Origin: Iamia majanohamensis
GTDB lineage: Bacteria; Actinomycetota; Acidimicrobiia; Acidimicrobiales; Iamiaceae
Direction: 5' to 3'
DNA length: 64,000 nucleotides
Assembly (NCBI RefSeq): GCF_028532485.1
Contig: NZ_CP116942.1
Span: 1,302,001 to 1,366,000 of the forward strand
A model generated the notes under the pieces. That model searched no databases and had not been told where the DNA came from. It was given only the letters and a program-made list of their open reading frames with translations. Below are positions 23,777-31,955 of this stretch, piece by piece. The translations under genes were made by a program, and so were the position numbers. Every line of letters begins with the position of its first letter. Position 1 is the stretch's first letter.

Positions 23777-26700
23777 GTGGGCTTCAACAACCCCTCCCAG
23801 CCCTGGTCCCAGATCGAGCGCACCCTCTCCGGTCGCGCCCCCACCACCGTCCACCGGGGCGTGCCCGCCGACGGGGGCGACAGCCCGGCGTGGTCGGCCC
23901 ACCGCGGCACCTACGAACCGCCGCGGGACCTGGCCGACCGGCACCGGCGCCGACCCCGGGTCGGCCCGGCCTACGCCGAGCTCCACTGCCGGTCCAACTT
24001 CAGCTTCCTGGAGGGCGCCTCCCACCCCGAGGAGCTGGTCGAGGAGGCCGCCCGCCTGGGCCTGGAGGCCCTCGCCCTCACCGACCGGGACGGCTTCTAC
24101 GGGGTCGTCCGCCAGTCCGAGGCGGCCGCCGCGGTGGGCGTGCCCAGCGTCTTCGGGGCCGACGTCGGCCTGGTCGACCAGCCCGGTCCGGGGGAGGCCC
24201 CCGGCCGGGTCGTGGTGCTCGCCCGGGGCCCCTCGGGCTACGCCCACCTGGCCCGGGCGGTCAGCCAGGGCCAGATGGCGGGGGAGAAGGGCGCCCCCCG
24301 CCTGACCCTGGGCGGGCTGGCCGAGGTCGGCGGCCGGGGCACGGCGGGGGAGGGGGACTGGGTCCTGCTCACCGGCGGCGCCGAGGGGATCGTCCCCGCC
24401 GCGCTGGTGGACCACGGCCCCGCGGTGGCCCGGCGCCACCTGGAGCACCTGGCCGCCACCTTCGGCCCCGAGCACCTCCGCGTCGAGATCTGGGACCACG
24501 GCGACCCCGTCGACGCAGCCCGCAACGACGCCCTCGTCGACATCGCCCTGCGCACGGGGGTGGAGGTGGTGGCCACCAACGACGTCCGCTACGCCACCCC
24601 CGCCCGTCGTCGCCTGGCCTCGGCCCTCGCCGCCGTCCGCGAGCGCCGGGGCCTCGACGACCACGACCCCTGGGTCCCTGCCGGCGGGGGAGCGCACCTC
24701 CGCTCCGCGGCCGAGCAGGCCCGACGCTTCAGCCGGTTCCCGGGGGCGGTCGAGGGCGCGGTGGCCCTGGGCCGGGAGCTGGCCTTCGACCTGCGCCTGG
24801 TGGCCCCCGAGCTGCCGCCCTTCCCCTGCCCGCCCGACGAGCACGGCCGCCCCCGCACCGAGATGGCGCACCTGCGGGCCCTGGTCGAGGAGGGCGCCAC
24901 CCGGCGCTACGGCCCCCGCCCCCACCACGGCCTGCGCACCCGGGCGTGGGACCAGATCGACCACGAGCTCGACCTCATCGAGGCCCTCGGCTTCCCCGGC
25001 TACTTCCTCGTCGTCTGGGACATCGTGCGCTTCTGCCGCGAGCGGGACATCTACTGCCAGGGCCGGGGCTCGGCGGCCAACTCGGCGGTGTGCTTCGCCC
25101 TCGGCATCACCGCGGCCGACGCCGTGGCCCTGGGCCTGCTCTTCGAGCGCTTCCTCTCCCCCGAGCGCGACGGCCCCCCCGACATCGACATCGACATCGA
25201 GTCGAACCGCCGCGAGGAGGTCATCCAGTACGTCTACGAGCGCCACGGCCGCCTCCACGCCGCCCAGGTCGCCAACGTCATCTGCTACCGGGGGCGCTCC
25301 GCCGTCCGCGACATGGCCCGGGCCCTCGGCTACGCCCCCGGCCAGCAGGACGCCTGGGCCAAGCAGGTCGACCGGTGGGCCGGCCTCGAGCCCACCGGCT
25401 CGGGCCAGGTGCGGGGCCCGGGGGGGACCCCGGCCGAGGTCGACATCCCCGAGCCGGTGCTGGCCCTGGCCCGGGAGGTGGCCGAGGCCCCCCGCCACCT
25501 GGGCATCCACTCGGGGGGGATGGTGATCTGCGACCGGCCCGTCATCGAGGTCTGCCCCGTCGAGTGGGCCCGCATGGCCGACCGCAGCGTGCTGCAGTGG
25601 GACAAGGACGACTGCGCGGCGGCGGGCCTGGTGAAGTTCGACCTCCTCGGCCTGGGCATGCTCTCGGCCCTCCACCTGGCCCTCGACGCCGTCCACGCCT
25701 GGTCCGGGCGCCGGCTCGACATGGCCGAGCTGCCCCAGGACCCGGAGGTCTACGCCATGCTCTGTCGGGCCGATTCGATCGGGATCTTCCAGGTCGAGTC
25801 CCGGGCCCAGATGGCCACCCTGCCCCGCCTCCGACCCCGCCGGTTCTACGACCTGGTGGTCGAGGTGGCCCTGATCCGCCCCGGGCCCATCCAGGGCGGC
25901 TCGGTCCACCCCTACATCCGGCGCCGCAACGGCCAGGAGGAGGTCACCTACCCCCACCCGCTGTGCGAGGCGGCGCTGGCCAAGACCCTCGGCATCCCGC
26001 TCTTCCAGGAGCAGCTCATGCAGCTGGCCATCGACGTGGCCGGGTTCACCCCGGCCGAGTCCGACCAGCTCCGCCAGGCCATGGGGTCCAAGCGCAGCCA
26101 GCGCCGCATGGAGACCCTCCACCAGCGGTTCCGGCGGGGGGCCACGGCCCGGGGGGTGTCCGACGAGGTGACCGAGCAGCTGTGGGAGAAGCTGGCCGCC
26201 TTCGCCAGCTACGGCTTCCCCGAGAGCCACTCGGTCAGCTTCGCCTACCTCGTCTACGCCTCCTCCTGGCTCAAGCGCTACGAGCCCGCGGCGTTCTGCG
26301 TCGGGCTCCTGAACGCCCAGCCCATGGGCTTCTACTCGCCCCACTCCCTCGTGCGCGACGCCCGCCGCCACGGCGTCCCGGTGCGCAGCCCCGACGTCAA
26401 CGCGTCCGAGGCGGGTGCCGCCCTCGAGGTCGACGCCGTCGACCCGGCCGGTCCCCGGGCCCACCCCGGGGCCGCCCCCGAGCAGTGGGGGGTGGGCGGC
26501 CCGGCCGTGCGCCTCGGCATCGGGTCGGTCCGGGGCATCGGCGACGAGCTGGCCCAGGCCATCGCCGCCGGCCGGCCCTACGCCGACGCCGAGGACCTGG
26601 CCCGCCGCTCCGGCGCCACCCTCCCCGCCCTGGAGGCGCTGGCCACGGCGGGGGCCCTGGACTGCTTCGGCCCGGCGCGCCGCTCCGCCCTCTGGTCGGT

Positions 26701-27205
26701 GGGGGCGGTGGCCCAGTCCCGCCCCGACCGGCTGGCCGGGGTGGTCACCGGGGCCGAGGCCCCCCACCTGCCGGGGATGAGCCCGGCCGAGGAGGCCTCC
26801 GCCGACCTGTGGGCCACCGGCATCAGCGCGGATGGCCACCCCACCCGCTTCGTGCGCGCCGAGCTCGACCGCCTGGGCGTGGTCACCGCCACCGGCCTGG
26901 CCACCCACCCCGCCCCCGACCCCGACCGGCCGCCGAAGGTCCTGGTCGCCGGGGTGGTGACCCACCGCCAGCGCCCGGCCACCGCGGGCGGCACCATCTT
27001 CGTGAACCTCGAGGACGAGACCGGCCTGGTCAACGTGGTCGTGTCCAAGGGGTGCTGGGCCCGGCACCGGCGGGTGGCCTCCTCGGCCCCCGCCCTCCTG
27101 GTGCGGGGTCGCCTGGAGCGGGCCGAGGGCGTGGTGAACGTCCTGGCCGAGCAGATGTGGGCCCTGGACCTCGACGCGCCCTCCCGCAGCCGCGACTTCC
27201 GCTAA
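23777..27205 (+). CDS. dnaE2: Error-prone DNA polymerase DnaE2
   Basis: A 1142-residue C-family polymerase for translesion synthesis. It opens with the DnaE2-type MGFNNPSQPWSQIERTLSG, then the PHP domain (ELHCRSNFSFLEGASHPEE). The catalytic palm has the acidic PDIDIDIES; fingers and clamp regions (GRGSAANSAVCFALGIT, MGSKRSQRRMETLHQRF, ESHSVSFAYLVYASSWLKRY) are intact. The OB domain near the C-terminus is VLVAGVVTHRQRP. GTG at 23777 fits family starts and promoter spacing. It works with ImuA'/ImuB, whose operon lies 8.5 kb away with its own SOS box. Confidence 0.95.
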   Translation: MGFNNPSQPWSQIERTLSGRAPTTVHRGVPADGGDSPAWSAHRGTYEPPRDLADRHRRRPRVGPAYAELHCRSNFSFLEGASHPEELVEEAARLGLEALALTDRDGFYGVVRQSEAAAAVGVPSVFGADVGLVDQPGPGEAPGRVVVLARGPSGYAHLARAVSQGQMAGEKGAPRLTLGGLAEVGGRGTAGEGDWVLLTGGAEGIVPAALVDHGPAVARRHLEHLAATFGPEHLRVEIWDHGDPVDAARNDALVDIALRTGVEVVATNDVRYATPARRRLASALAAVRERRGLDDHDPWVPAGGGAHLRSAAEQARRFSRFPGAVEGAVALGRELAFDLRLVAPELPPFPCPPDEHGRPRTEMAHLRALVEEGATRRYGPRPHHGLRTRAWDQIDHELDLIEALGFPGYFLVVWDIVRFCRERDIYCQGRGSAANSAVCFALGITAADAVALGLLFERFLSPERDGPPDIDIDIESNRREEVIQYVYERHGRLHAAQVANVICYRGRSAVRDMARALGYAPGQQDAWAKQVDRWAGLEPTGSGQVRGPGGTPAEVDIPEPVLALAREVAEAPRHLGIHSGGMVICDRPVIEVCPVEWARMADRSVLQWDKDDCAAAGLVKFDLLGLGMLSALHLALDAVHAWSGRRLDMAELPQDPEVYAMLCRADSIGIFQVESRAQMATLPRLRPRRFYDLVVEVALIRPGPIQGGSVHPYIRRRNGQEEVTYPHPLCEAALAKTLGIPLFQEQLMQLAIDVAGFTPAESDQLRQAMGSKRSQRRMETLHQRFRRGATARGVSDEVTEQLWEKLAAFASYGFPESHSVSFAYLVYASSWLKRYEPAAFCVGLLNAQPMGFYSPHSLVRDARRHGVPVRSPDVNASEAGAALEVDAVDPAGPRAHPGAAPEQWGVGGPAVRLGIGSVRGIGDELAQAIAAGRPYADAEDLARRSGATLPALEALATAGALDCFGPARRSALWSVGAVAQSRPDRLAGVVTGAEAPHLPGMSPAEEASADLWATGISADGHPTRFVRAELDRLGVVTATGLATHPAPDPDRPPKVLVAGVVTHRQRPATAGGTIFVNLEDETGLVNVVVSKGCWARHRRVASSAPALLVRGRLERAEGVVNVLAEQMWALDLDAPSRSRDFR

Positions 27206-27297
27206 GGGGGCACCCCGGGACGTCGTCGCCGAGCCGCCTGCCGCCCCGGCCCTCCCATCGGCCACAGTGGTCCGGCCACCACCCGAGGAGACACACC

Positions 27298-27996
27298 GTG
27301 CACCGACCCCGCATCGCCGCCTGCGCCGTGGCCGCGGCCCTCGTCCTGGCCCTGGCGGCCTGCGGGGGCGACGACGACAGCGGCACGACCACCACGAGCA
27401 CCTCCACCCTCCCGGACGCCCCCTCCACCGCCGGGACCGACGACGGGGCGACCACGACCGCCGGGGACGACGACGGAGGGCCCACCACCACGGCCGCCCC
27501 CACCACCAGCCCCAACCTCCCGCCGAGCGACAGCCCCCTGGTCGACCAGCTCCTCGACCCCGCCGCGGTCGGGGAGGGCTTCGCCCCCGACGACACCCTG
27601 GGCGACGGCACCTTCGACGGCGACCTCTGCGAGGACGTGACCATCGAGCCCTCCTGGGACGACCAGGCCGGCCAGGGGCTCTCCCGAGCCGAGGAGGGCG
27701 GCGACCTGACCGCCTTCACCCAGGCCGTGCTGGACTTCCCCGACGACGCCGCGGCCGAGGCGTTCGTCGCTGAGGTGCGCGAGGGCCAGACCACCTGCCT
27801 GGGCGGGGAGGCGACCGACGTCGACGCCGGCGACGAGGCCTTCCTCATCTCGGTGAGCGACGAGGAGGGCTCGGCCGCTGCCGCCGTGGTCCGGATCGGG
27901 CCCCGGGTCACGTCCCTCACCGCCCTGGGCCCGACCGACCCGGGCCCGCTCGACGAGGAGCTGGTGCAGGCGGCCGCCGCGGCCATCGGTGGCTGA
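27298..27996 (+). CDS. Secreted lipoprotein, hypothetical
   Basis: A 232-residue lipoprotein with signal peptide ending at lipobox LALAAC, then an Asp-rich segment and a Thr/Ser/Pro spacer (about 25-80) of the kind that spans the cell wall. The folded domain (about 80-232) has two cysteines, in GDLCEDVTIEP and TTCLGGEA, that could form a disulfide. Family not recognised. Unlike most starts here it has a clear Shine-Dalgarno AGGAG (27286-27290), 7 nt before GTG. It overlaps the next gene by 8 nt. Confidence 0.75.
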   Translation: MHRPRIAACAVAAALVLALAACGGDDDSGTTTTSTSTLPDAPSTAGTDDGATTTAGDDDGGPTTTAAPTTSPNLPPSDSPLVDQLLDPAAVGEGFAPDDTLGDGTFDGDLCEDVTIEPSWDDQAGQGLSRAEEGGDLTAFTQAVLDFPDDAAAEAFVAEVREGQTTCLGGEATDVDAGDEAFLISVSDEEGSAAAAVVRIGPRVTSLTALGPTDPGPLDEELVQAAAAAIGG

Positions 27997-28621
27997 CCCG
28001 GTCTCCCCGGCCGAGGCCGAGGAGCCCGTCGGCGTCGGCCCCCACCCCCTGCCCTGGCCCGACGAGGCCCGCCTCGACCCCGTCCTCCTGGCCGAGGGCG
28101 ACCGGCGCAACGTGGTCGACCGCTTCCGCTACTGGCGCGTCGACGCCATCGTCGAGGAGCTCGACCGCCACCGGCACCCGTTCCACGTGGCCGTGGAGAA
28201 CTGGCGCCACGACCCCAACATCGGCTCGGTGGTGCGGACGGCGAACGCGTTCCTCGCCGCCGAGGTGCACATCGTGGGCCGGCGGCGGTGGAACCGACGG
28301 GGCGCCATGGTGACCGACCGCTACCAGCACGTCCGCCACCACGCCGACCTCGACGCCCTCGGGGCGTGGGCGACCGGCGCCGGGCTGCCGGTGGTGGGCG
28401 TCGACAACCTGCCCGGCGCCCGCCCCCTCGAGGACGGCGGCCTGCCGGCCGAGTGCGTGCTGCTGTTCGGCCAGGAGGGCCCGGGCCTCTCGCCGGCGGC
28501 GCGGGACCTGGCCGGCGACGTGCGCTCCATCGCCCAGTTCGGGTCGACCCGCTCGATCAACGCCGCGGTGGCGGCCGGGATCGCCATGCACGCCTGGGTC
28601 CGGGAGCACGCCCGGCCCTGA
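27989..28621 (+). CDS. TrmH/SpoU-family RNA 2'-O-methyltransferase
   Basis: A 210-residue SPOUT methyltransferase. Motif 1 is NWRHDPNIGSVVRTANAF, motif 2 is CVLLFGQEGPGLSP and motif 3 is SIAQFGSTRSINAAVAAGIAMHAW, which form the trefoil-knot SAM site. Substrate is tRNA or rRNA. The N-terminal ~50 residues are a family-variable extension. GTG at 27989 overlaps the end of the lipoprotein gene, giving coupled translation. Confidence 0.9.
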   Translation: MADPVSPAEAEEPVGVGPHPLPWPDEARLDPVLLAEGDRRNVVDRFRYWRVDAIVEELDRHRHPFHVAVENWRHDPNIGSVVRTANAFLAAEVHIVGRRRWNRRGAMVTDRYQHVRHHADLDALGAWATGAGLPVVGVDNLPGARPLEDGGLPAECVLLFGQEGPGLSPAARDLAGDVRSIAQFGSTRSINAAVAAGIAMHAWVREHARP

Positions 28622-28649
28622 CCCGCCGCAGCCCGTCCCGGCCGTCGGT

Positions 28650-28778
28650 CAGCGAATCGACGGCGAATCGCCCTCGGACGGCCCCGGTGGGGGGCCGTGG
28701 GTCAGCGAATCGATGGCGAATCGTCCTCGGACGGCCCCGGTGGGGGGCCGTGGGTCAGCGAATCGACGGCGAATCGCC
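28650..28778. repeat. 53-bp tandem array of the GCGAATCG element (three units)
   Basis: Three element copies start at 28650, 28703 and 28756, exactly 53 bp apart. Between them is a nearly identical 30-bp filler containing a GGCCCC... GGGGCC hairpin. Unit 2 has GATGGCGAATCGTCC instead of GACGGCGAATCGCCC. The array fills most of the gap between two convergent genes (28622-28802), which holds no gene. Confidence 0.85.
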
Positions 28779-28802
28779 GCCGGAGGCGGGGTCGCCGGGG
28801 GG

Positions 28803-29354
28803 TCAGCGCCGGTCCGGGGTGCGACCCACGAGTCGGGCCAGGCCCCGCACCACCAGCCACAGGACGCCGGCGGCGGCGGCCGTCGCCACCCCGCCGGCGA
28901 GCGCGCCGAGGACGGTCACGCGGGGGCAGCGCGCCGGCTCCTGCTCCCACTCGGCCAGCGCCACGTCCTGGCCCGCGACCCGCAGCGTCCCCTCCTCCAG
29001 CTTGTCGGGCACGACCCGGGGGCCACCCCACGACCCGCCGTCCTCCCCCTCGACCAGCACCCGCACCTCGGTGGCCCCGAACGCGGCCCCGCGGTCGTCG
29101 ACCACCTCGTAGCCGTCGACCTCCGCCGCGATCGGCACCCGGTCGGCGGCCCGGCCGGGCTCGGCGTGCGCCGACCAGACCGGGTCCTCGGGCGCCGCTG
29201 GGTCGACGACGTCAACTCTGCCGACGCCGTCGCCCCCGCAGGCCTTGACCCGGACCTCGACGCCGCCGTCGGCCCGGGTCGCGCCCACCGACGCGGGCGG
29301 CGTCGCGCAGGCCCCGGCCGCCACCACGGCGGCGCCGAGCACCAGGGGGCCCAC
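28803..29354 (-). CDS. Lipoprotein-like protein with C-terminal membrane anchor
   Basis: About 183 residues from the GTG at 29354. The N-terminus is hydrophobic with lipobox-like sequence VVAAGAC. The outside domain contains two further Cys (VKACGGDG and EPARCPRV) that may pair. A C-terminal membrane helix (VLGALAGGVATAAAAGVLWLVV) precedes a short basic tail ending RTPDRR. The start is uncertain because an open Arg-rich stretch upstream would make a better signal n-region but contains no ATG, GTG or TTG codon. Family unknown. Confidence 0.6.
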   Translation of the reverse strand: MGPLVLGAAVVAAGACATPPASVGATRADGGVEVRVKACGGDGVGRVDVVDPAAPEDPVWSAHAEPGRAADRVPIAAEVDGYEVVDDRGAAFGATEVRVLVEGEDGGSWGGPRVVPDKLEEGTLRVAGQDVALAEWEQEPARCPRVTVLGALAGGVATAAAAGVLWLVVRGLARLVGRTPDRR

Positions 29355-29453
29355 GACCCGCCGGACCCGCCGTCGGACCCGGCCCCGACCCTGCCGCGGG
29401 GCCGCCCCGCCCCGGGGGCCCCGGCGGCTGCCGGGCCGGGCGGGTCGTTCACT

Positions 29454-29459
29454 AGGTTC
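29454..29459 (+). promoter_or_regulatory. -10 box TAGGTT upstream of a leader ORF
   Basis: TAGGTT ends 6 nt before the GTG at 29466, the start of a 17-codon leader ORF, not the main gene at 29509. Confidence 0.55.
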
Positions 29460-29465
29460 GGGGTC

Positions 29466-29519
29466 GTGATCGCCGTCGCGTCGCCCGCCCACACCCGGAG
29501 TTCTAGCCGTGGCCTCTGA
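29466..29519 (+). CDS. Possible 17-residue leaderless leader peptide
   Basis: GTG at 29466 sits exactly where leaderless starts fall in this window (6 nt after TAGGTT). The ORF encodes MIAVASPAHTRSSSRGL and ends at 29519, overlapping the start of the downstream membrane protein gene (29509) in another frame. The Shine-Dalgarno GGAG of the main gene (29497-29500) lies within it, so its translation could gate or couple that of the main gene. Coding is inferred from position only. Confidence 0.4.
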   Translation: MIAVASPAHTRSSSRGL

Positions 29520-30375
29520 CAAGGACGCGGCCAAGCGCCGGCGCCAGGCCCGCAACCGCCAGGAGCGGACCAAGCGCCAGACCCGGGTCGAGGCCGCGGG
29601 CAGGCCGTCCAGCCGACCGGCCCGCACCGCCGACGGCGTGGCCGCCACGACGGGGCGCCGGGCCCCGGCCAAGGGCACGAAGGCCACCACCGGCGACGGC
29701 GCCTCGGCACCCGCGAACCCCATCGGGTCCGGGAGCCTGCTCGGCAAGCTGTTCCCACCCCGCCCCCAGGGCGAGGCGACCAAGGGCGCCGGCGGCCGGC
29801 CGTCGCGGGCCCAGCCCACCCAGTCGGTGGTCGTCGACGTGGGGGAGGCCGAGGGCGTCCGGGGCTGGCTCCACCAGCGCATGTCCCAGCCCGGCGGCCG
29901 CCCCGCCCTGCTGGCCTTGTTCGTCGCCGTGGTCAGCGCCGTGACCCTCCTCGCCTTCCCGGTCCTGCCCCGGTTCGCCTTCGAGTACTACGGCGAGACC
30001 GTGGTCCAGGCCTCCGGCGAGGCGGCCGGCGAGAGCCAGGCCCAGGTCGACGCCATGGTCGACACCTTCGCCGACGGGGACACCATCTCGGCCGGCACGT
30101 CGCGCCTCTCCGACGTGGCCCCCCTCCCCTACACCCTGGTGTTCTCGCTCATCCCGGTGATCATCTGCGCCCTGGCGGTGTCCTCGCTCACCAAGCCGAC
30201 CCGCAGCCGCACGCTGCTGATCTCGGCCCTGGCGGCCGCCATGTACGTGTTCTTCTCCCAGGGGATCGGCACCTTCTTCATCCTCGGCGTGCTCGCCCTC
30301 GGCTTCGGCGCCTACAAGTCCCGCAAGGCCGACGCCGCCGGCGCGGCCGTGGCCGCGGGCACCGCCGAGGACTAA
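29509..30375 (+). CDS. Membrane protein with basic cytosolic N-terminus, hypothetical
   Basis: A 288-residue protein. The first ~125 residues are Lys/Arg/Ala-rich and disordered-looking (KDAAKRRRQARNRQERTKRQ). Three membrane segments follow: about 133-155 (LLALFVAVVSAVTLLAFPVL), 205-225 (LVFSLIPVIICALAVSS) and 240-265 (AAAMYVFFSQGIGTFFILGV), with an outside loop between the first two. No family recognised. GTG at 29509 is supported by GGAG 8 nt upstream. The IS110 element begins just after its stop. Confidence 0.7.
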   Translation: MASDKDAAKRRRQARNRQERTKRQTRVEAAGRPSSRPARTADGVAATTGRRAPAKGTKATTGDGASAPANPIGSGSLLGKLFPPRPQGEATKGAGGRPSRAQPTQSVVVDVGEAEGVRGWLHQRMSQPGGRPALLALFVAVVSAVTLLAFPVLPRFAFEYYGETVVQASGEAAGESQAQVDAMVDTFADGDTISAGTSRLSDVAPLPYTLVFSLIPVIICALAVSSLTKPTRSRTLLISALAAAMYVFFSQGIGTFFILGVLALGFGAYKSRKADAAGAAVAAGTAED

Positions 30376-30602
30376 TGGGTGCTGCCCGGTCGTCGTGAGA
30401 GGCTGGGTCCGAGCGGCTCTTGGGTGAGCACTTCCGCTGACTGCACCGTTGAGTGCTGGGCTCAGACCGTGCCCCCGGGGGCTTCTTGGGAAGCCCGTGA
30501 ACAGCAGGTGGGATGACGTGCCGATCCGAGCACAAGATCCATTAGTCAGCTGCTCGGGGTTCCTTGCTCACGCCGTTGTCGTCGAGCCAGGAGGTCAGGA
30601 CG
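30376..30602 (+). ncRNA. Candidate bridge RNA region of the IS110 element
   Basis: The non-coding left end has clear secondary structure: AGCACT (30427-30432) pairs with AGTGCT (30452-30457) around a 19-nt loop, and GGGCTTC (30479-30485) pairs perfectly with GAAGCCC (30490-30496) around TTGG. In IS621-type IS110 elements the left end encodes a bridge RNA whose two loops pair with target and donor DNA. Position and length fit; the pairing loops cannot be confirmed without other copies. Confidence 0.45.
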
Positions 30603-31832
30603 GTGCAGCTGTTCGTAGGAGTGGACTGGGCCGAGGACCATCACGATCTGTGCGTGGTGGACACCGCCGGCAAGGTCCGAGCGAAGGGGCGGGTCACAGA
30701 TGATCTGTCCGGTGTCGCTCGGGCCCATGACCTGATCGCCTCCGCAGTGCCCGACGAGGTCGACGAGGTCGATGTGGAGGTCGTCGTCGGGATCGAGACC
30801 GACCGGGGCCTGCTGGTGCGGGCACTGGTGACCGCTGGGTATCGGGTGTTGGCGGTCAACCCGCTCAGTGTCGACCGCTACCGGGACCGGGCCCGAGTCT
30901 CGGGCGCGAAGTCCGACCCCGGCGATGCCCGGGTGCTGGCTGACATGGTCCGCACTGATGCTCACCAGCACCGGCCGGTGGCGGCCGACTCGGATCTGGC
31001 CGAGGCGATCAAGCTGGTGGCCCGATCGCACCAGTCGGCCATCTGGTCGAGACGACGGCTGGCCAACCAGCTGCGCTCGGCGTTGCGGGAGTTCTTCCCT
31101 GCCGCCCTAGTCGCGTTCGACGACCTCACCAGCGCAGACGCCATCGCCGTGCTCGGAGTCGCCCCTACCCCCGAGGCCGCCAAGGGACTCTCACGCTCGA
31201 AGATCGCATCGGCGCTGCGCCGCGGTGGCCGCCAGCTCAACATCGACCTCCGGGCCGAGGCGATCCAGGCAGCGCTGCGGACCGAGCACCTCACCCAGCC
31301 ACCAATGGTCGCCGATGCCTACGGCAACATCGTGGCCTCGCTGGTCAAGGTCATCGCCGCCCACACCACCCAGATCGCCGAGCTGGCCGAGGTCCTCGAG
31401 GCCCATTTCGGCCAGCACCCTGACGCCACGATCCTTCGCAGCCTTCCCGGCCTCGGAGTCGTCACCGGTGCCAGGGTGCTCGCCGAGTTCGGTGACGACC
31501 CCGCCCGCTACGCCGATGCCAGGGCCCGACGGAACTACGCCGGCACCAGTCCCCTCACCGTCGCCTCCGGCACCCGCCGCACCGTCCGAGCCCGCCACAT
31601 CCGCAACCGGCGCCTGGCCGACGCCCTGCACTGGTGGGCCTTCAACGCCATCACCCGATCCCCCGGCGCCCGTGCCCTCTACGACCGCCGACGCACCGCC
31701 GGCGACACCCACTCCGGCGCCCTGCGCGTCGTCGCCAACCGCCTCGTCGCCATCCTCCACGGCTGCCTCCGCACCCGCACCCCCTACGACGAAGCAACCG
31801 CCTGGGCCCACCGCAACGACCTCGCCGCTTGA
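30603..31832 (+). CDS. IS110-family transposase/recombinase
   Basis: A 409-residue RuvC-like plus Tnp20 recombinase. N-terminal DEDD residues are visible in FVGVDWAEDHHD, VVVGIETDRG and KSDPGDARVLADMVRTD. The C-terminal domain has LRSLPGLGVVTGARVLAEFGD and NYAGTSPLTVASGTRR, which includes the serine nucleophile region. The gene looks full-length. GTG at 30603 has AGGAGG (30589-30594) 8 nt upstream, preferred over the TTG at 30564. Its TGA overlaps a TTGACA hexamer (31829-31834). The protein would mediate RNA-guided cut-and-paste recombination. Confidence 0.92.
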   Translation: MQLFVGVDWAEDHHDLCVVDTAGKVRAKGRVTDDLSGVARAHDLIASAVPDEVDEVDVEVVVGIETDRGLLVRALVTAGYRVLAVNPLSVDRYRDRARVSGAKSDPGDARVLADMVRTDAHQHRPVAADSDLAEAIKLVARSHQSAIWSRRRLANQLRSALREFFPAALVAFDDLTSADAIAVLGVAPTPEAAKGLSRSKIASALRRGGRQLNIDLRAEAIQAALRTEHLTQPPMVADAYGNIVASLVKVIAAHTTQIAELAEVLEAHFGQHPDATILRSLPGLGVVTGARVLAEFGDDPARYADARARRNYAGTSPLTVASGTRRTVRARHIRNRRLADALHWWAFNAITRSPGARALYDRRRTAGDTHSGALRVVANRLVAILHGCLRTRTPYDEATAWAHRNDLAA

Positions 31833-31834
31833 CA
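31829..31834 (+). promoter_or_regulatory. Outward -35 hexamer TTGACA at the IS right end
   Basis: A perfect TTGACA overlaps the transposase stop codon and points out of the element. In IS110 circles a promoter is assembled from a right-end -35 and a left-end -10. I could not fix the partner -10. Confidence 0.4.
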
Positions 31835-31955
31835 CCACCCGCACGTGGGATGTCTGAGCCGGGCGGCGGAGGTCCGGCCGAAGCGGTCGCGCGGCAGTTC
31901 GGGGGTTGACGCCCCGCCCGCGCGAGCGCACAGTGACCTCAGTCACCGACCGGCG

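Larger units (their letters stand above)
30376..31860 (+). mobile_element. IS110-family insertion sequence
   Basis: About 1.5 kb of noticeably lower GC and different codon use than its neighbours: a ~225-bp non-coding left end, one transposase gene and a short right end. IS110 elements lack terminal inverted repeats and make little or no target duplication, so exact borders cannot be read from one copy. The left limit is set at the end of the previous gene and the right at about 25-30 bp after the transposase stop. The motif TGGGATG occurs in both non-coding ends (near 30510 and 31847) and may mark donor-related sequence. Confidence 0.75.

Noticed and set aside
30564-30602. TTG at 30564 as the IS110 transposase start
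   Set aside because: The family N-terminus is at QLFVGVDWAE; GTG 30603 has AGGAGG at the right distance, while the extension overlaps the putative bridge RNA region.
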